A DNA stretch of 64,000 nt. It comes from Streptomyces sp. WAC 01529 (GTDB taxonomy: Bacteria > Actinomycetota > Actinomycetes > Streptomycetales > Streptomycetaceae). Positions 6,119 to 18,600 of this stretch are shown one piece after another. Both the position numbers and the translations under genes were made by a program. Location of the stretch: contig NZ_CP029617.1 of NCBI RefSeq assembly GCF_003945545.1, forward strand, positions 5,255,001 through 5,319,000. The letters are read 5' to 3'. The notes under the pieces were generated by a model. That model had not been told where the DNA came from and did no database searches. It saw only the letters and a program-made list of their open reading frames with translations. Position 1 is the stretch's first letter. Every line of letters begins with the position of its first letter.

Positions 6119-9100
6119 ATGGCCCTCGAGAAGCACGACGTCGTCGGCGCCCTGCGCAAGTCGCTGAAGGAAACCGAGCGTCTGCGGCGGCAGAACCAGC
6201 AGTTGCTCGACCAGGCGGGTGAGCCGCTGGCGATCGTGGGCATGAGCTGCCGATTCCCGGGAGGCATCGCCTCGCCGGAGGACCTGTGGTCCCTGGTCGC
6301 CGAAGGGCGCATGGGCATCTCGGAGTTCCCGGGCGACCGCGGCTGGGACCTGGACAACCTCTACGACCCGGACCCCGACCACGCGGGTACCGCCTACACG
6401 CGCCACGGCGGATTCCTCGACGGCATGGCCGACTTCGACGCGGAGTTCTTCGGGATCAGCCCGCGCGAGGCGCTCGCCATGGACCCCCAGCAGCGACTGC
6501 TCCTCGAAGGGGCGTGGGAAGCCTTCGAGGACGCGGGGATCAACCCCACCGGCCTCAAGGGCAGCGACACCGGCGTCTTCTGCGGGCTCATGTTCTCCGA
6601 CTACCAGTTCGTCGCGAGCCAGAGCGAACAGCGCCCGGACATCGAGGGCTACCTCTCCATCGCGTCGTCGCCCAGCGTGGCGTCGGGCCGCATCAGCTAC
6701 ACCCTCGGTCTGGAGGGCCCCGCGGTCACCGTGGACACGGTGTGCTCCTCCTCCCTCGTGGCGATCGACCTGGCGGGCAAGTCCCTGCGCTCCAAGGAGT
6801 GTTCGCTCGCCCTGGTCGGCGGAGCGACGACGCTGGCGCGGCCCAGCGCCTTCGTGGAGTTCAGTCGGCAGCGCGCGCTGTCGCCGGACGGCCGCTGCAA
6901 GGCGTACGCGGCGGCGGCGGACGGTGTCGGATGGGCCGAGGGCATGGGCCTGCTCGTGCTGGAGCGGCTCTCCGACGCGAAGCGCAACGGCCGCAGGATC
7001 CTCGGCCTGATCCGGGGCTCCGCCGTCAACCAGGACGGTGCGAGCAACGGTCTGACCGCGCCGAACGGCCCCTCCCAGGAGCGGGTGATCCGCCAGGCGC
7101 TCGCCAACTCCGCGCTCTCCCCGGCCGATGTGGACGCCGTGGAGGGCCACGGCACGGGCACGCCGCTCGGCGACCCGATCGAGGCGGAGGCGCTCCTTGC
7201 GACGTACGGCCAGAACCGCGAGAACGGCCCGCTGTGGCTCGGCTCGATCAAGTCGAACTTCGGTCACACCCAGGCGGCCGCCGGTGTCGCCGGTGTGATC
7301 AAGATGGTGATGGCGATGCGGCACGAGACGCTGCCGCCGACCCTGCACGTGGACGCGCCGTCCCCGCACGTGGACTGGGAGTCCGGCGAGGTCGCCCTGC
7401 TGACCGAGGCCAAGCGGTGGCCCGCCGGTGAGCGCGCCCGCCGCGCCGGTGTCTCGTCCTTCGGCGTGAGCGGTACGAACGCCCACGTCATCCTGGAAGA
7501 GGCACCGCGCGAGAGCGCGGCCCCGGCGGACGAGGCGCACGAGCCGAGCGGCGCGCACCCGGCCGCCCTCCGCGGGCCCGTGCTCGTGCCGCTCTCCGCG
7601 CGCGGCGAGGCGTCCCTGCGCGAGCAGGCCGACCGCCTGCGGGCCCACATGATCGCCCGGCCCGAACTGGACCACCTGGACATCGGGTTCTCCCAGGCGA
7701 CCGCACGCGCCCACCTCGAACGCCGTGCCGTCATCCTCGCCCCCGACCGGGGCGCCCTGCTGACCGGCCTGAGCGACCTCAGCTCGGCCGAGCCCGCGGC
7801 GAACGTGGCGGAGGGCCAGGTCACCGGATCGGTCGTCAAGCCGGTGTTCGTCTTTCCGGGGCAGGGTGCCCAGTGGCTGGGCATGGCGGTCGATCTCCTT
7901 GATTCCTCCCCGGTGTTCGCGGCGGAGATCGGTAAGTGTGCTGAGGCGCTGGCGGAGTTCGTGGACTGGGACCTGGTGGATGTCCTGCGGAGCGCCCCGG
8001 GGGCGCCGACGCTGGACCGCGTCGATGTGGTGCAGCCTGCTCTGTTCGCGGTGATGGTGAGTCTGGCGGCGCTGTGGCGTTCGTATGGTGTGGAGCCGTC
8101 GGCGGTGGTGGGGCATTCGCAGGGTGAGATCGCTGCCGCGTATGTGGCGGGTGGGTTGTCGTTGCGGGATGCGGCGCGGGTTGTGGCGGTGCGCAGTGTG
8201 CTGGTGCGGGATCGTCTTGCCGGGCTTGGCGGGATGATGTCGGTGGCGTTGCCGGTGGAGCGGGTCGAGGAGTTGATCGCTCCGTTCGCGGGTCGTGTGT
8301 CGGTGGCGGCGGTGAATGGTCCGGCTGCTGTGGTGGTGGCGGGTGAGCCGGGTGCGTTGGATGAGGTGTTGGCGCGTTGTGAGGGTGAGGGTGTTCGTGC
8401 GCGTCGGGTGAAGGTGGACTATGCCTCGCATTCGGCGCAGGTGGAGGCCATCGAGGGGGAGTTGCTGGCGGCGTTGGCGCCGGTGAGGCCGGTGAGTGGG
8501 CGGGTGCCGTTCTACTCCACGGTCACGGGTGGCTTTGTCGACACCGCGGGCATGGATGCCGGGTACTGGTACACCAACCTGCGCAGCCCCGTCGGGTTCG
8601 AACCCGCCATCCGCGCCCTCACCGAGAAGGGCATGGGCTGCTTCGTCGAGGTCTCCCCGCACCCCGTACTGACGATGGCGGTCTCGGAGACCCTTGAGGC
8701 CGCGCACGGCACCGACCAGCGCGTGGGCGTCGTCGGATCCCTGCGGCGCGACGAAGGCGGTCTCGGCCGCTTCCTGCTCTCGCTCGGCGAGGCGCACACC
8801 GTCGGCGTCAAGGTCGACTGGGACGCCGTCTACGCGGGCGCCGGGGCCAAGCGCGTGGACCTGCCCACGTACGCCTTCCAGCGCGAGCGGTTCTGGCTGA
8901 CGCCCTCGCTGCGCGGCGGTGACCTCACCGCGGCGGGCCTGGAGCGGACTCGGCACCCGATCCTGGCCGCGGCCGTACAGGTCGGCGACCGCGACGAGTG
9001 GGTCTTCACCGGCCGCATCTCCACCGACACCCAGCCCTGGGTACGCGACCACGTCGTACTCGGCGCGGTCGTCGTGCCCGGCGCCGCGCTCGTCGAACTC

Positions 9101-12100
9101 GTCCTCGCCGCCGCCCGGCACATCGGCTGCGACCTCCTCGACGAACTGATCCTGGAGGCCCCGCTCACCCTCGACGAGGACAGCGCCCGGCACCTCAAGG
9201 TCACCGTCGGCCCGCCCGACGAGGACGGCCGCCGCGAGATCGTCGTCCACTCCCTCTCCGAGACCGGCACCGACCCCCAGGCCGGGGCCGGGACCGGACA
9301 GGACGAGGCCCGGCAGGTCGTCCGGCACGCCCGAGGCCGCCTGGCGCCCGAGGCGGAGCCCCTCACGCCGTTCCCCGCCCACTGGCCGCCGGTCGCGGGC
9401 ACCGAGACCTCCGTCGACGCCCTGTACGAGCGCCTCGCCGACATCGGGCTCGACTACGGCCCCCTCTTCCAGGGCGCGCAGACGGTGTGGCGCAGCGGCT
9501 CCGAGATATACGCCGAGGTGGCCCTGCCCGAGGGCACCGCCGTCGACGGATTCGCCGTCCACCCGGCGCTGTTCGACTCCGCGCTGCACGCCACCATGGT
9601 GGACAAGGAGCCCGGCACCGCACCCGACCTGCCCTTCTCCTGGTCCGGGGTCCGGTGCGGCAGCGCGACGCCCGCCGTGGCGCGGGTGCGCATCGCCCCC
9701 GCGGGCGAGTCCGCCTTCCGCATCGACGTCGTCGACGAGAACGGCGACCTCGTCGTCGCCGTCGACAGCCTCGCCGTACGCCCCGTGGACCCTGCCCGGT
9801 TCGCGGCCGCGGGCGGCGGCCAGAACACCCTGTTCCAGCTGGAGTGGACGCCGGTCACCGGAACGCCGGGGCAGGCCCGCATCGCGGTCATCGGCGACCT
9901 GGACGCGCCGGGCGAGCGCTACGCCGACCTGTCCGCCCTGGAGACCGCGCGCGCCGAAGGGGCCCTGGACGTCGACCTGGTCCTCGCCGCGATCGAGACC
10001 CCGGCCGACGAGGACCCCGCCCGCGCCGCGAGCGCGGTCGCCGAGAGCACTCTCGCCCTGGCCCAGCGGTGGCTGGCCAGCGAGTGGCTGGGCGAGGCCC
10101 GCCTGGTCGTGGTGACCCGCAACGCGGTCGCCGCCGCCGCCGACTCCGTCGACCTCGCGCAGGCACCCGCCTGGGGCCTGCTCCGCAGCGCCCAGACCGA
10201 GCACCCGGGCCGCTTCGTCCTGGTCGACACGGACGGTGGAGCCCAGCCCGACTGGACGTCCCTGACCGGCCTGGACGAGCCGCAGCTCGCGGTGCGCGGC
10301 GGAGCGCTCCTCGCGCCCCGCCTGGCCCGCGCGACCGCGGGTCCTTCCGGCGACGCGTGGCGCCTGTCGAGCACCCGCAAGGGCTCCCTGGAGGACCTCG
10401 CCATCGTCCCCTCGGACGGTGCCCGCGCGCTGGGCGTCGGCGAGGTCCGCGTCGCCGTGCGCGCCGCGGGGCTCAACTTCCGCGACGTGCTGATCGCCCT
10501 CGGCATGTACCCGGGTGACGCGCCGCTGGGCAGCGAGGCGGCCGGTGTCGTCATCGAGGTCGGCTCCGCCGTGACCGACCTCAAGCCCGGCGACCGGGTG
10601 TTCGGCCTGGTGATGGACGCCTTCGGCCCCGTCGCCGTCGCCGACCGCAAGACCGTCGCACGCATGCCGGAGCAGCTCACGTTCGCCGAGGCGGCCGCGA
10701 TCCCCGTCGTCTACCTGACCGCCTACTACGGCCTGGTCGACCTCGCCGACCTCAAGGCGGGCGAGAAACTGCTCGTGCACGCGGCCGCCGGAGGCGTCGG
10801 CATGGCCGCCGTGCAACTCGCCGAGCACTTCGGCGCGGAGATCTTCGCCACGGCGAGCCCGGCCAAGTGGGACGCCGTGCGCGCGCTCGGCGTGCCCGCC
10901 GAGCGCATCGCCTCCTCCCGCGACCTCGGGTTCCGCGACGCCCTGCACGAGGCCACCGGCAAGACCGGCGTGGACGTCGTGCTGAACTCCCTGGCCGGTG
11001 AGTTCGTCGACGCCTCGTTCGAACTGCTGCCGCGCGGCGGACGCTTCATCGAGATGGGCAAGACCGACATCCGCGACCCGGAGGCCGTCGCCCGCCAGCG
11101 CGAGGGGGTGCGCTACCGCTCGTACGACCTGTTGGAGGCGGGCCCGGACCGCATCCAGGAGATGCTGGTCGAGATAGCCGGCCTGTTCGAGCGCGGCACC
11201 CTGACCCCGTCACCGATCCGCGCCTGGGACGTACGCCGGGGCGCGGAGGCCTTCCGCTACCTGCGCGAGGGCCGCAACGTCGGCAAGGTCGTGCTGACCG
11301 TGCCCGCGCCGCTGGACCCCGAGCGCACCGTACTGATCACCGGCGGCACCGGCGGCCTCGGCGCCCTGTTCGCCAAGCACCTCGTCAACCGGCACGGCGT
11401 ACGGCACCTGCTCTTGGTCAGCCGGCGCGGCCCCGCCGCCGACGGCGCCGCCGAACTGGTCGCCGAACTGGAGGCGCTCGGCGCACAGGCCCGGGTCGCC
11501 GCCTGCGACGTGGCCGACCGGGAGCAGGTCGCCACCCTGCTCGACTCCGTCGAACGCCCGCTCACCGCCGTCATCCACACGGCCGGCGTGCTCGCCGACA
11601 GCGTCATCGAGTCGCTCTCTCCCGAGCAGATACGACACGTCATGCGGCCCAAGCTGGACGCCGCGTGGCACCTGCACGAGCTGACCTCCCGCATGGACCT
11701 GTCGGCGTTCGTGCTGTTCTCCTCCGCCGCGGGCCTGCTCGGCAACGCGGGCCAGGCCAACTATGCCGCCGCCAACTCCGCGGTCGACGCGCTCGCCGCG
11801 CTGCGCCGGGCGGCGGGCCTGCCCACCCTCTCCCTGGCGTGGGGCCTGTGGTCCGACTCCACGGGCATGACCGGCGAGCTGGACGAGGCGGACCTCGCCC
11901 GCATGGAGCGCACCGGCATCGGCGCGATCTCCAGCGGCCTCGGCCTGGAACTGTTCGACCAGGCGCTGAACTCCGAAGCCGCCCTGCTCGCCCCGGTCCG
12001 CCTCGACCTCGGCGCACTGCGCGAGCAGGCCAGGTCCGGCATGCTGCCCGCCCTGCTGCGCGGCCTGGTGCGCACCCCCGCGCGCCGCGCCGACAACGCC

Positions 12101-12643
12101 CGGTCGCTGGAGCGGCTGCTCACCGGTGTGGCCGAGGCCGACCGCGAGCAGGTCGTCCTCGACCTGGTGCGCAACCAGGTCGCGTCCATCCTCGGCCACG
12201 CTTCCGCGGACGCCGTCGACGCCGAGCGCGCCTTCAAGGACCTGGGCTTCGACTCCCTGGCCGCAGTCGAGTTGCGCAACCGGCTCAGCCAGGTCGCCGG
12301 GATGCGGCTGCCCGCGACGCTGGTGTTCGACCATCCCACCCCGGTCGAGGTCGCCCGGATGATCCTCGCCGAGGTCGGCGGAACGGCCGCGGGGCCCGGC
12401 CCCTCGCCCCTCGAAGGGGAGCTGCAACGCCTTGAGGCGCTCCTGATCGCCGTGGCGGGCGACGCGCAACAGCTGGGCGGTGCGGAATCCCGTATGCGTT
12501 CGCTCAGCAACCGCCTGCTCACGCTGCTGAGCGCGACGGACACCGACCAGGACGACACCGAAGACAACCTCGAAGAATCCCTCGACTTCGTCTCCAACAG
12601 CGAGATGTTCGACATGATCGACAAGGAGCTCGGATCCGCATGA
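6119..12643 (+). CDS. Modular type I PKS, one fully reducing module (predicted module 2)
   Basis: This 2174-residue protein has KS-AT-DH-ER-KR-ACP. ATG at 6119 follows GGTGGGG, and the protein then opens with a coiled-coil docking helix ([16 protein letters not shown]). The upstream in-frame ATG at 5993 lies in the terminator/promoter region. KS (about 36-460) has DTVCSSS (Val where Ala is usual) and HGTGT. AT (574-890) has GHSQGE and YASH, predicting methylmalonyl-CoA. DH (940-1230) has [10 protein letters not shown] and [12 protein letters not shown] (1415-1725) has the NADPH loop [13 protein letters not shown] (1735-1970) has TGGTGGLG and the catalytic YAAAN. ACP (2005-2080) has GFDSL. The acidic tail ends [12 protein letters not shown]. 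It would add a methyl-branched, fully saturated unit. Its stop overlaps the next start (ATGA). Confidence 0.95.
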   Translation: MALEKHDVVGALRKSLKETERLRRQNQQLLDQAGEPLAIVGMSCRFPGGIASPEDLWSLVAEGRMGISEFPGDRGWDLDNLYDPDPDHAGTAYTRHGGFLDGMADFDAEFFGISPREALAMDPQQRLLLEGAWEAFEDAGINPTGLKGSDTGVFCGLMFSDYQFVASQSEQRPDIEGYLSIASSPSVASGRISYTLGLEGPAVTVDTVCSSSLVAIDLAGKSLRSKECSLALVGGATTLARPSAFVEFSRQRALSPDGRCKAYAAAADGVGWAEGMGLLVLERLSDAKRNGRRILGLIRGSAVNQDGASNGLTAPNGPSQERVIRQALANSALSPADVDAVEGHGTGTPLGDPIEAEALLATYGQNRENGPLWLGSIKSNFGHTQAAAGVAGVIKMVMAMRHETLPPTLHVDAPSPHVDWESGEVALLTEAKRWPAGERARRAGVSSFGVSGTNAHVILEEAPRESAAPADEAHEPSGAHPAALRGPVLVPLSARGEASLREQADRLRAHMIARPELDHLDIGFSQATARAHLERRAVILAPDRGALLTGLSDLSSAEPAANVAEGQVTGSVVKPVFVFPGQGAQWLGMAVDLLDSSPVFAAEIGKCAEALAEFVDWDLVDVLRSAPGAPTLDRVDVVQPALFAVMVSLAALWRSYGVEPSAVVGHSQGEIAAAYVAGGLSLRDAARVVAVRSVLVRDRLAGLGGMMSVALPVERVEELIAPFAGRVSVAAVNGPAAVVVAGEPGALDEVLARCEGEGVRARRVKVDYASHSAQVEAIEGELLAALAPVRPVSGRVPFYSTVTGGFVDTAGMDAGYWYTNLRSPVGFEPAIRALTEKGMGCFVEVSPHPVLTMAVSETLEAAHGTDQRVGVVGSLRRDEGGLGRFLLSLGEAHTVGVKVDWDAVYAGAGAKRVDLPTYAFQRERFWLTPSLRGGDLTAAGLERTRHPILAAAVQVGDRDEWVFTGRISTDTQPWVRDHVVLGAVVVPGAALVELVLAAARHIGCDLLDELILEAPLTLDEDSARHLKVTVGPPDEDGRREIVVHSLSETGTDPQAGAGTGQDEARQVVRHARGRLAPEAEPLTPFPAHWPPVAGTETSVDALYERLADIGLDYGPLFQGAQTVWRSGSEIYAEVALPEGTAVDGFAVHPALFDSALHATMVDKEPGTAPDLPFSWSGVRCGSATPAVARVRIAPAGESAFRIDVVDENGDLVVAVDSLAVRPVDPARFAAAGGGQNTLFQLEWTPVTGTPGQARIAVIGDLDAPGERYADLSALETARAEGALDVDLVLAAIETPADEDPARAASAVAESTLALAQRWLASEWLGEARLVVVTRNAVAAAADSVDLAQAPAWGLLRSAQTEHPGRFVLVDTDGGAQPDWTSLTGLDEPQLAVRGGALLAPRLARATAGPSGDAWRLSSTRKGSLEDLAIVPSDGARALGVGEVRVAVRAAGLNFRDVLIALGMYPGDAPLGSEAAGVVIEVGSAVTDLKPGDRVFGLVMDAFGPVAVADRKTVARMPEQLTFAEAAAIPVVYLTAYYGLVDLADLKAGEKLLVHAAAGGVGMAAVQLAEHFGAEIFATASPAKWDAVRALGVPAERIASSRDLGFRDALHEATGKTGVDVVLNSLAGEFVDASFELLPRGGRFIEMGKTDIRDPEAVARQREGVRYRSYDLLEAGPDRIQEMLVEIAGLFERGTLTPSPIRAWDVRRGAEAFRYLREGRNVGKVVLTVPAPLDPERTVLITGGTGGLGALFAKHLVNRHGVRHLLLVSRRGPAADGAAELVAELEALGAQARVAACDVADREQVATLLDSVERPLTAVIHTAGVLADSVIESLSPEQIRHVMRPKLDAAWHLHELTSRMDLSAFVLFSSAAGLLGNAGQANYAAANSAVDALAALRRAAGLPTLSLAWGLWSDSTGMTGELDEADLARMERTGIGAISSGLGLELFDQALNSEAALLAPVRLDLGALREQARSGMLPALLRGLVRTPARRADNARSLERLLTGVAEADREQVVLDLVRNQVASILGHASADAVDAERAFKDLGFDSLAAVELRNRLSQVAGMRLPATLVFDHPTPVEVARMILAEVGGTAAGPGPSPLEGELQRLEALLIAVAGDAQQLGGAESRMRSLSNRLLTLLSATDTDQDDTEDNLEESLDFVSNSEMFDMIDKELGSA
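7960..8600 (+). repeat. AT segment near-identical to 35880-36550
   Basis: The methylmalonyl AT core of this module is almost base-for-base the same as that of module 7. Its codons (TTG, CGT, GTG-rich, fewer C-ending) differ from the flanking C-ending codons. This suggests recent gene conversion or duplication of an AT cassette. Confidence 0.8.
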
Positions 12644-15600
12644 CCGGGAAGACTGAGGACGGCCGGGCCGGATTGACGAGCGACGAGCAGAAGCTCCGTC
12701 AGTACCTGATGCGCGTGACCGGCGAACTGCGCACCGCCAACCGCCGGGTGCGCGAGCTGGAGCAGCGCGACGTCGAGCCGATCGCGATCGTCGGCATGAG
12801 CTGCCGGTACCCGGGCGGCGCCAACTCGCCCGAGGAGCTGTGGGAGCTGGTCGCGGCGGGCCGCGACGGCATGGGCCCGTTCCCGACCGACCGGGGCTGG
12901 GACCTGGAGGGGCTCTACGACCCGGACCCGGAGCAGCCCGGCACCGCGTACGCGACCGAGGGCGGCTTCATCGACACCGTCACCTCCTTCGACGCCGACT
13001 TCTTCGGGATCAGCCCGCGCGAGGCGACCGCCATGGACCCGACCCAGCGGCTGACGCTGGAGACGGCCTGGGAGGCCTTCGAGGACGCGGGCATCGACCC
13101 GACGACCCTGCGCGGCAGCGACACCGGCGTGTACGCAGGGACGGTCTCCTCCGACTACGGCCCGTCGACACTGCCCGAGCTGGAAGGGTTCCGGGTGACC
13201 GGCACCCAGAGCAGCGTGATGTCGGGCCGAGTCGCCTACAGCCTGGGTCTGGAGGGCCCGGCGGTCACCATCGACACCGCCTGCTCCGCGTCCCTCGTCG
13301 CCCTGCACCTGGCGGCGAACGCGCTGCGGTCCGGCGAGTGCTCGCTGGCGCTGGCCGGTGGCGTCACCGTGCTCGCGGGCCCCTTCCTCTTCGTCGAGTT
13401 CAGCCGCCAGCGGGGCCTGGCCCGCGACGGCCGGTGCAAGGCGTACTCGGCGTCGGCGGACGGCACCGGCTTCTCCGACGGCGTCGGCATGGTGGTCCTG
13501 GAGCGCCTGTCCGACGCGAAGCGCAACGGCCGCAGGATCCTCGGCCTGATCCGTGGCTCCGCCGTCAACCAGGACGGCGCGAGCAACGGCCTGACCGCGC
13601 CGAGCGGCCCGGCACAGGAGAGGGTGATCCGGCAGGCGCTGGAGAGCGCCGGGCTGAGTCCCCTTGAGGTGGACGCGGTCGAGGGCCACGGCACGGGTAC
13701 GAAGCTTGGCGACCCGATCGAGGCGCAGGCGCTGCTTGCCACGTATGGCCAGGAGCGGGACGGCGATCCGCTGTGGCTGGGCTCCATCAAGTCGAACATC
13801 GGTCATACGTCGGCTGCGGCGGGTGTGGCTGGTGTGATCAAGATGGTGATGGCGATGCGGCACGGTGTGCTGCCGCAGACGCTGCACGCGGACGAGCAGT
13901 CACCGCACGTGAACTGGGAGTCGGGCCGCGTCGAGCTGCTGACCGAGGCGCGGGAGTGGAGGGGCGGGGACCGTCCGCGTCGGGCGGGTGTGTCGTCGTT
14001 CGGCGTGAGCGGGACGAACGCGCACGTGATCCTGGAGGAGGCGCCGGCCGCCGAGCCGGCCGAGGCCGAGCCTGTCGAGGCGCCCCGGCCCGCGGGCCCG
14101 GTGCCGGTGGTGTTGTCCGGGCGGACGGATGCGGCGCTGCGGGCGCAGGTGGAGCGGTTGCGTGAGCGGGTGTCCGCTGATGCGGGTGCCTCGGTCGCGG
14201 ATGTTGCTCTCTCGTCGGTGACGTCGAGGGCGTTGCTGGATCGCCGGGCTGTGGTGGTTGCCTCGGATCGTGCTGAGTTGCTGGCGCGGTTGGGTGAGGT
14301 GTCGGCGGAGGCTGGCGTCTCGGGCAAGTCGGCGTTCTTGTTTACGGGGCAGGGGTCTCAGCGGGCCGGGATGGGCCTGGAGCTGGCTTCAGGGTTCCCC
14401 GTTTTCGAGCAGGCGTTGAGTGAGGTGTGTGCGGAGGCTGATCCGAGGTTGGGTCGGTCGTTGCGGGAGCTGCTGGCGGCTGAGGGTGACGTGCTGGACT
14501 CGACGGAGTTCACGCAGGTCGCGTTGTTCGCTGTAGAGGTCGCCCTGTTCCGGCTCGTGGAGTCGCTGGGGGTTCGGGCGGACTTCCTGATCGGTCACTC
14601 GGTCGGCGAGATCGCTGCCGCGCATGTATCAGGGGTTCTCTCCCTTGCCGACGCCTGCGAACTGGCGGTTGCTCGTGGGCGGTTGATGGGTGCGTTGCCT
14701 GCGGGTGGGGCGATGGTCGCGGTGCAGGCCGAGGAGGCTGAGGTCGCGGAGTCGCTGGCCGGGTTCGAGGGGCGTCTCGATATCGCTGCGGTGAATGGGC
14801 CGCGTGCGGTCGTGGTTTCCGGTGACGCGGACGCGGTGGAGGAGTGGCTGCTGCTGTGGGAGGGGCGTAAGACGACCCGGCTTCGGGTTTCGCACGCCTT
14901 CCATTCGGCGCGGATGGAGCCGATGCTGGCCGAGTTCCGTGCGGTTGCGGAGGGGCTGACGTTCGCGGAGCCTCGTATCCCGATCGTCTCGAACGTCACC
15001 GGTGAGTTGGTCACCGTCTTCGATGCTGAGTACTGGGTGAAGCACGTACGCCAGGCGGTGCGCTTCGCTGATGGCATCCACACCCTGTGGGAGTCGGGCG
15101 TCCGCCGCTTCCTGGAGCTGGGCCCCGACGCGGTCTTGTCCGCGATGGCCCGCCAGTGCGTGGAAGACTCCGAGGCCGCCTTCATCCCCGCGCTGCGGGC
15201 CAAGCGCGGCGAGCGCGAGACCTTCGCCGCCTTCGTCGGCCGCGCCCACACGGCAGGCATACGGGTGGACTGGGACGCCTTCTACACCGGTACGGGCGCT
15301 CAGCGCGTCGAGCTTCCCACGTACGCCTTCCAGCGTGAGCGTTTCTGGCTGACGCCCGGCACCGGTGCCGGGGATGTCGCGGCCGCCGGGCTCACCGCCG
15401 TCGACCATCCGCTCCTGGCGGCCGCCGTCCAGATCGGCGACCGCGACGAGTGGATCCTGACCGGGCTCGTCTCGGCCGAGACGCAGCCCTGGGTGGCGGA
15501 GCACCTGTTGCTCGGCACCATGGTCGTGCCCGGCACCGGGCTTGTGGAGCTGGCCCTCACGGCCGGACGCCACGTCGGCAGCCCCGTACTCGACGAGCTG

Positions 15601-18600
15601 GTCCTCGAATCGCCGCTGCTCATTCAGGACGGCGTCACCCGCCAGCTCCAGATCACCGTCGGGGCGGCGGAGCCGGACGGCCGACGCGAGCTCGCCGTCT
15701 ACTCACGGCCCGAGCACGCCACCGGGGAGACCGAGAGCACCTGCCACGGCCGGGGCACCCTCGGCCCCGACAGCGCGCCCGCTGCGGCCTGGTCGGAGCA
15801 GTGGCCGCCGCGGGACGCCGAACAGGTGCCCGTCGACGACCTCTACGGCCGCCTCGCCGACCTCGGCTACGACTACGGCCCCCTCTTCCACGGCGTCGAG
15901 GCCATGTGGCGCGACGGCGACGAGACGTACGCCGAGGTGACCCTGCCCGAGGGGCACGAGGGCTTCGGCATCCACCCCGCGCTCTTCGACTCCGCGCTGC
16001 AGAGCGGCGTGGTGCTGCTCACCGGGGAGGGTGCGGCGGCGCACCTCATGCCGTTCAGCTGGAGCGGGGTACGGCTCGACCGCGCCGGTGTCTCCCGGCT
16101 GCGGGTCCGCTCGACCATGACCGGTGACACCTCGCTGCGGCTGGACGCCGTCGACGAGGACGGGAACCCGGTGGTGTCCGTGGGTTCCCTCGTGGTGCGC
16201 CCCGTGGAGCAGGAGCGCATCGACGGCGCGCGCGGCGACGCGCGGCAGTCCCTGTACGCGGTGGACTGGACGCCGATCGAGACCGGTACGGGTACGGCCG
16301 TCGACGCGCGGGACGCGGATGTCGTACGAATCGGCGCGGGGGAGACCTACCCGGACCTGGACGCACTGGAGCAGTCACTCGCCGGGGGTGAACCGGCGCC
16401 ACGAGCGGTGCTCGCCGCCGTTCCCACCACCGGTGGGTCCGCCCCCGCCTCGGTGCACGCCACGGCCGCCCAGGCACTCGCGCTGGCGCGGCGCTGGCTG
16501 GCCGCCGGTGAGGGGCTCGCCGAGTCCCGGCTGGTGATCACGACCCGAGGCGCGGTCGCCGTGGACGGCGAGGGCGCTGATGCCTCTGATGCCGCCCAGG
16601 CGGCGGTGTGGGGTCTGCTGCGCAGTGCGCAGACCGAGCATCCGGGGCGGTTCCTCCTGGTCGACCTCGACGACGACGATGTCGTCGAAGGGCTGCACTG
16701 GGGCGGTCTGACGGAACTCGACGAGCCGCAACTCGCCGTACGAGGCGGCCGTGTCCTGGCGCCCCGGCTGGCCCGGGCGGACGCCGGGCAGGCGGTGACC
16801 GAGTTCGACGCGGACGGGACGGTGCTGGTCACGGGTGGTACGGGTGGCCTGGGTGCGGTGTTCGCGCGGCATTTGGCTTCCGTGCATGGTGTCCGTCATT
16901 TGCTGCTGTTGAGCAGGCGTGGTCTGGAGGCTGAGGGCGCGGCCGAGTTGGTGGCGGAGCTGGCGGGGCTGGGGTGCCAGGCCCAGGTTGCCGCGTGTGA
17001 CGTATCCGATCGGGAGCAGTTGGCTGCGGCGCTGGCTTTGGCGGAGCGGCCGTTGACGGGTGTGGTGCATGCGGCTGGTGTGCTGGATGACGGTGTCATC
17101 GAGTCGTTGTCGGCCGAGCAGGTCGAGCGGGTGATGCGGCCGAAGGTGGATGCGGCTTGGCATCTGCATGAGCTGACGGCGGGGGCGGAGCTTTCGGCGT
17201 TCGTGCTGTTCTCGTCGGTGGCCGCTTTGATCGGCAGCCCTGGGCAGGGAAATTACGCGGCGGCGAACGCGGCGTTGGATGCGCTGGCCGCCTCCCGTCG
17301 TGCTGCGGGACTGCCCGCCACCTCCCTCGCCTGGGGGCTGTGGGGCGACGCCGGCGGTATGGCGGACCAGCTCGCCGAGGCCGATCTCGCCCGCCTGGAG
17401 CGCACCGGTGTGGGCGCGCTGTCCAAGGAGCGCGGACTCGAACTGTTCGACCTGGCGCTCGGCGCGGACCGTGCCCTCCTGGCGCCCGTACAGCTCGACC
17501 CGGCCGCGCTGCGCGCCCAGGCCAGGGCCGGTCTGCTGCCCGCGCTGCTGCGCGGTCTGGCTCCCGCCCCCGCCCGGCGCGCGGAGACCGGCGGTTCGCT
17601 CGCCCAGCGCCTGGCGGGCACCACGGAGGCCGACCGGGAACGGATCGTCCTGGACGCGGTGCGGGAGCAGGTCGCAGCGGTACTCGGTCACGCCTCCGCG
17701 GCGGCGATCGACACCGAACGCGCCTTCAAGGACCTCGGGTTCGACTCGCTCAGCGCGGTCGAGCTGCGCAACCGGCTCACCCAGAACACGGGCGTACGGC
17801 TGCCCGCCACCCTCGTCTTCGACCACCCCACCCCGGACGCCGTCGCGAAGCTGCTGCTCTCCGAGATCGGTGGCGCGGTGGCAGCGCCGAGGAAGCCCGT
17901 CGCCCGTGCGAAGCGGGGCGAGCCGGACGAGCCCCTCGCGATCGTCGGCATGAGCTGCCGCTACCCCGGCGGGGTGACCTCCCCGGAGGAGTTGTGGAAG
18001 CTGGTGGCCGCCGGCCGTGACGCGGTGGGAGGTCTGCCCACCGACCGTGGCTGGGACCCGAACATCTACGACCCCGACCCGGACAAGCCCGGGAAGATCA
18101 ACACTCGGGGTGGCGCCTTCCTGGAGCGGATCGGGGAGTTCGACGCCGAGTTCTTCGGCATCAGCCCGCGTGAGGCCGTGGCCATGGACCCGCAGCAGCG
18201 GCTGCTGCTAGAGGCGTCGTGGGAGGCCTTCGAGGACGCGGGCATCGACCCGACGACACTGCGGGGCAGCGACACCGGCGTGTTCGCCGGTGTGGTGACC
18301 ACCGACTACGGCGGCATGGCCTCCGCCGAGCTGGAGGGCTACCGCCTGACCGGCACCACGACGAGCGTCGTGTCCGGCCGTATCGCGTACACGCTGGGCC
18401 TTGAGGGCCCCGCGCTCTCCGTGGACACGGCCTGCTCGTCCTCCGCCGTCGCCCTGCACCTGGCCTCCCAGGCGCTGCGGTCCGGCGAGTGTTCGCTGGC
18501 GCTGGTCGGCGGTGTGACCCTGCTGGCGGGCCCGTACCTCCTCACCGAGTTCAGCCGCCAGCGGGCCGTGTCGCCGGACGGCCGCTGCAAGGCCTACTCG

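Noticed and set aside
6113-10948. A 1611-codon open frame on the minus strand opposite the first PKS gene, and others like it (for example 37174-43926, 2250 codons)
   Set aside because: Very long antisense frames arise automatically from G/C third-position bias. The encoded sequences are Arg/Gly/His/Asp-rich without domains, while the plus strand encodes complete PKS modules.
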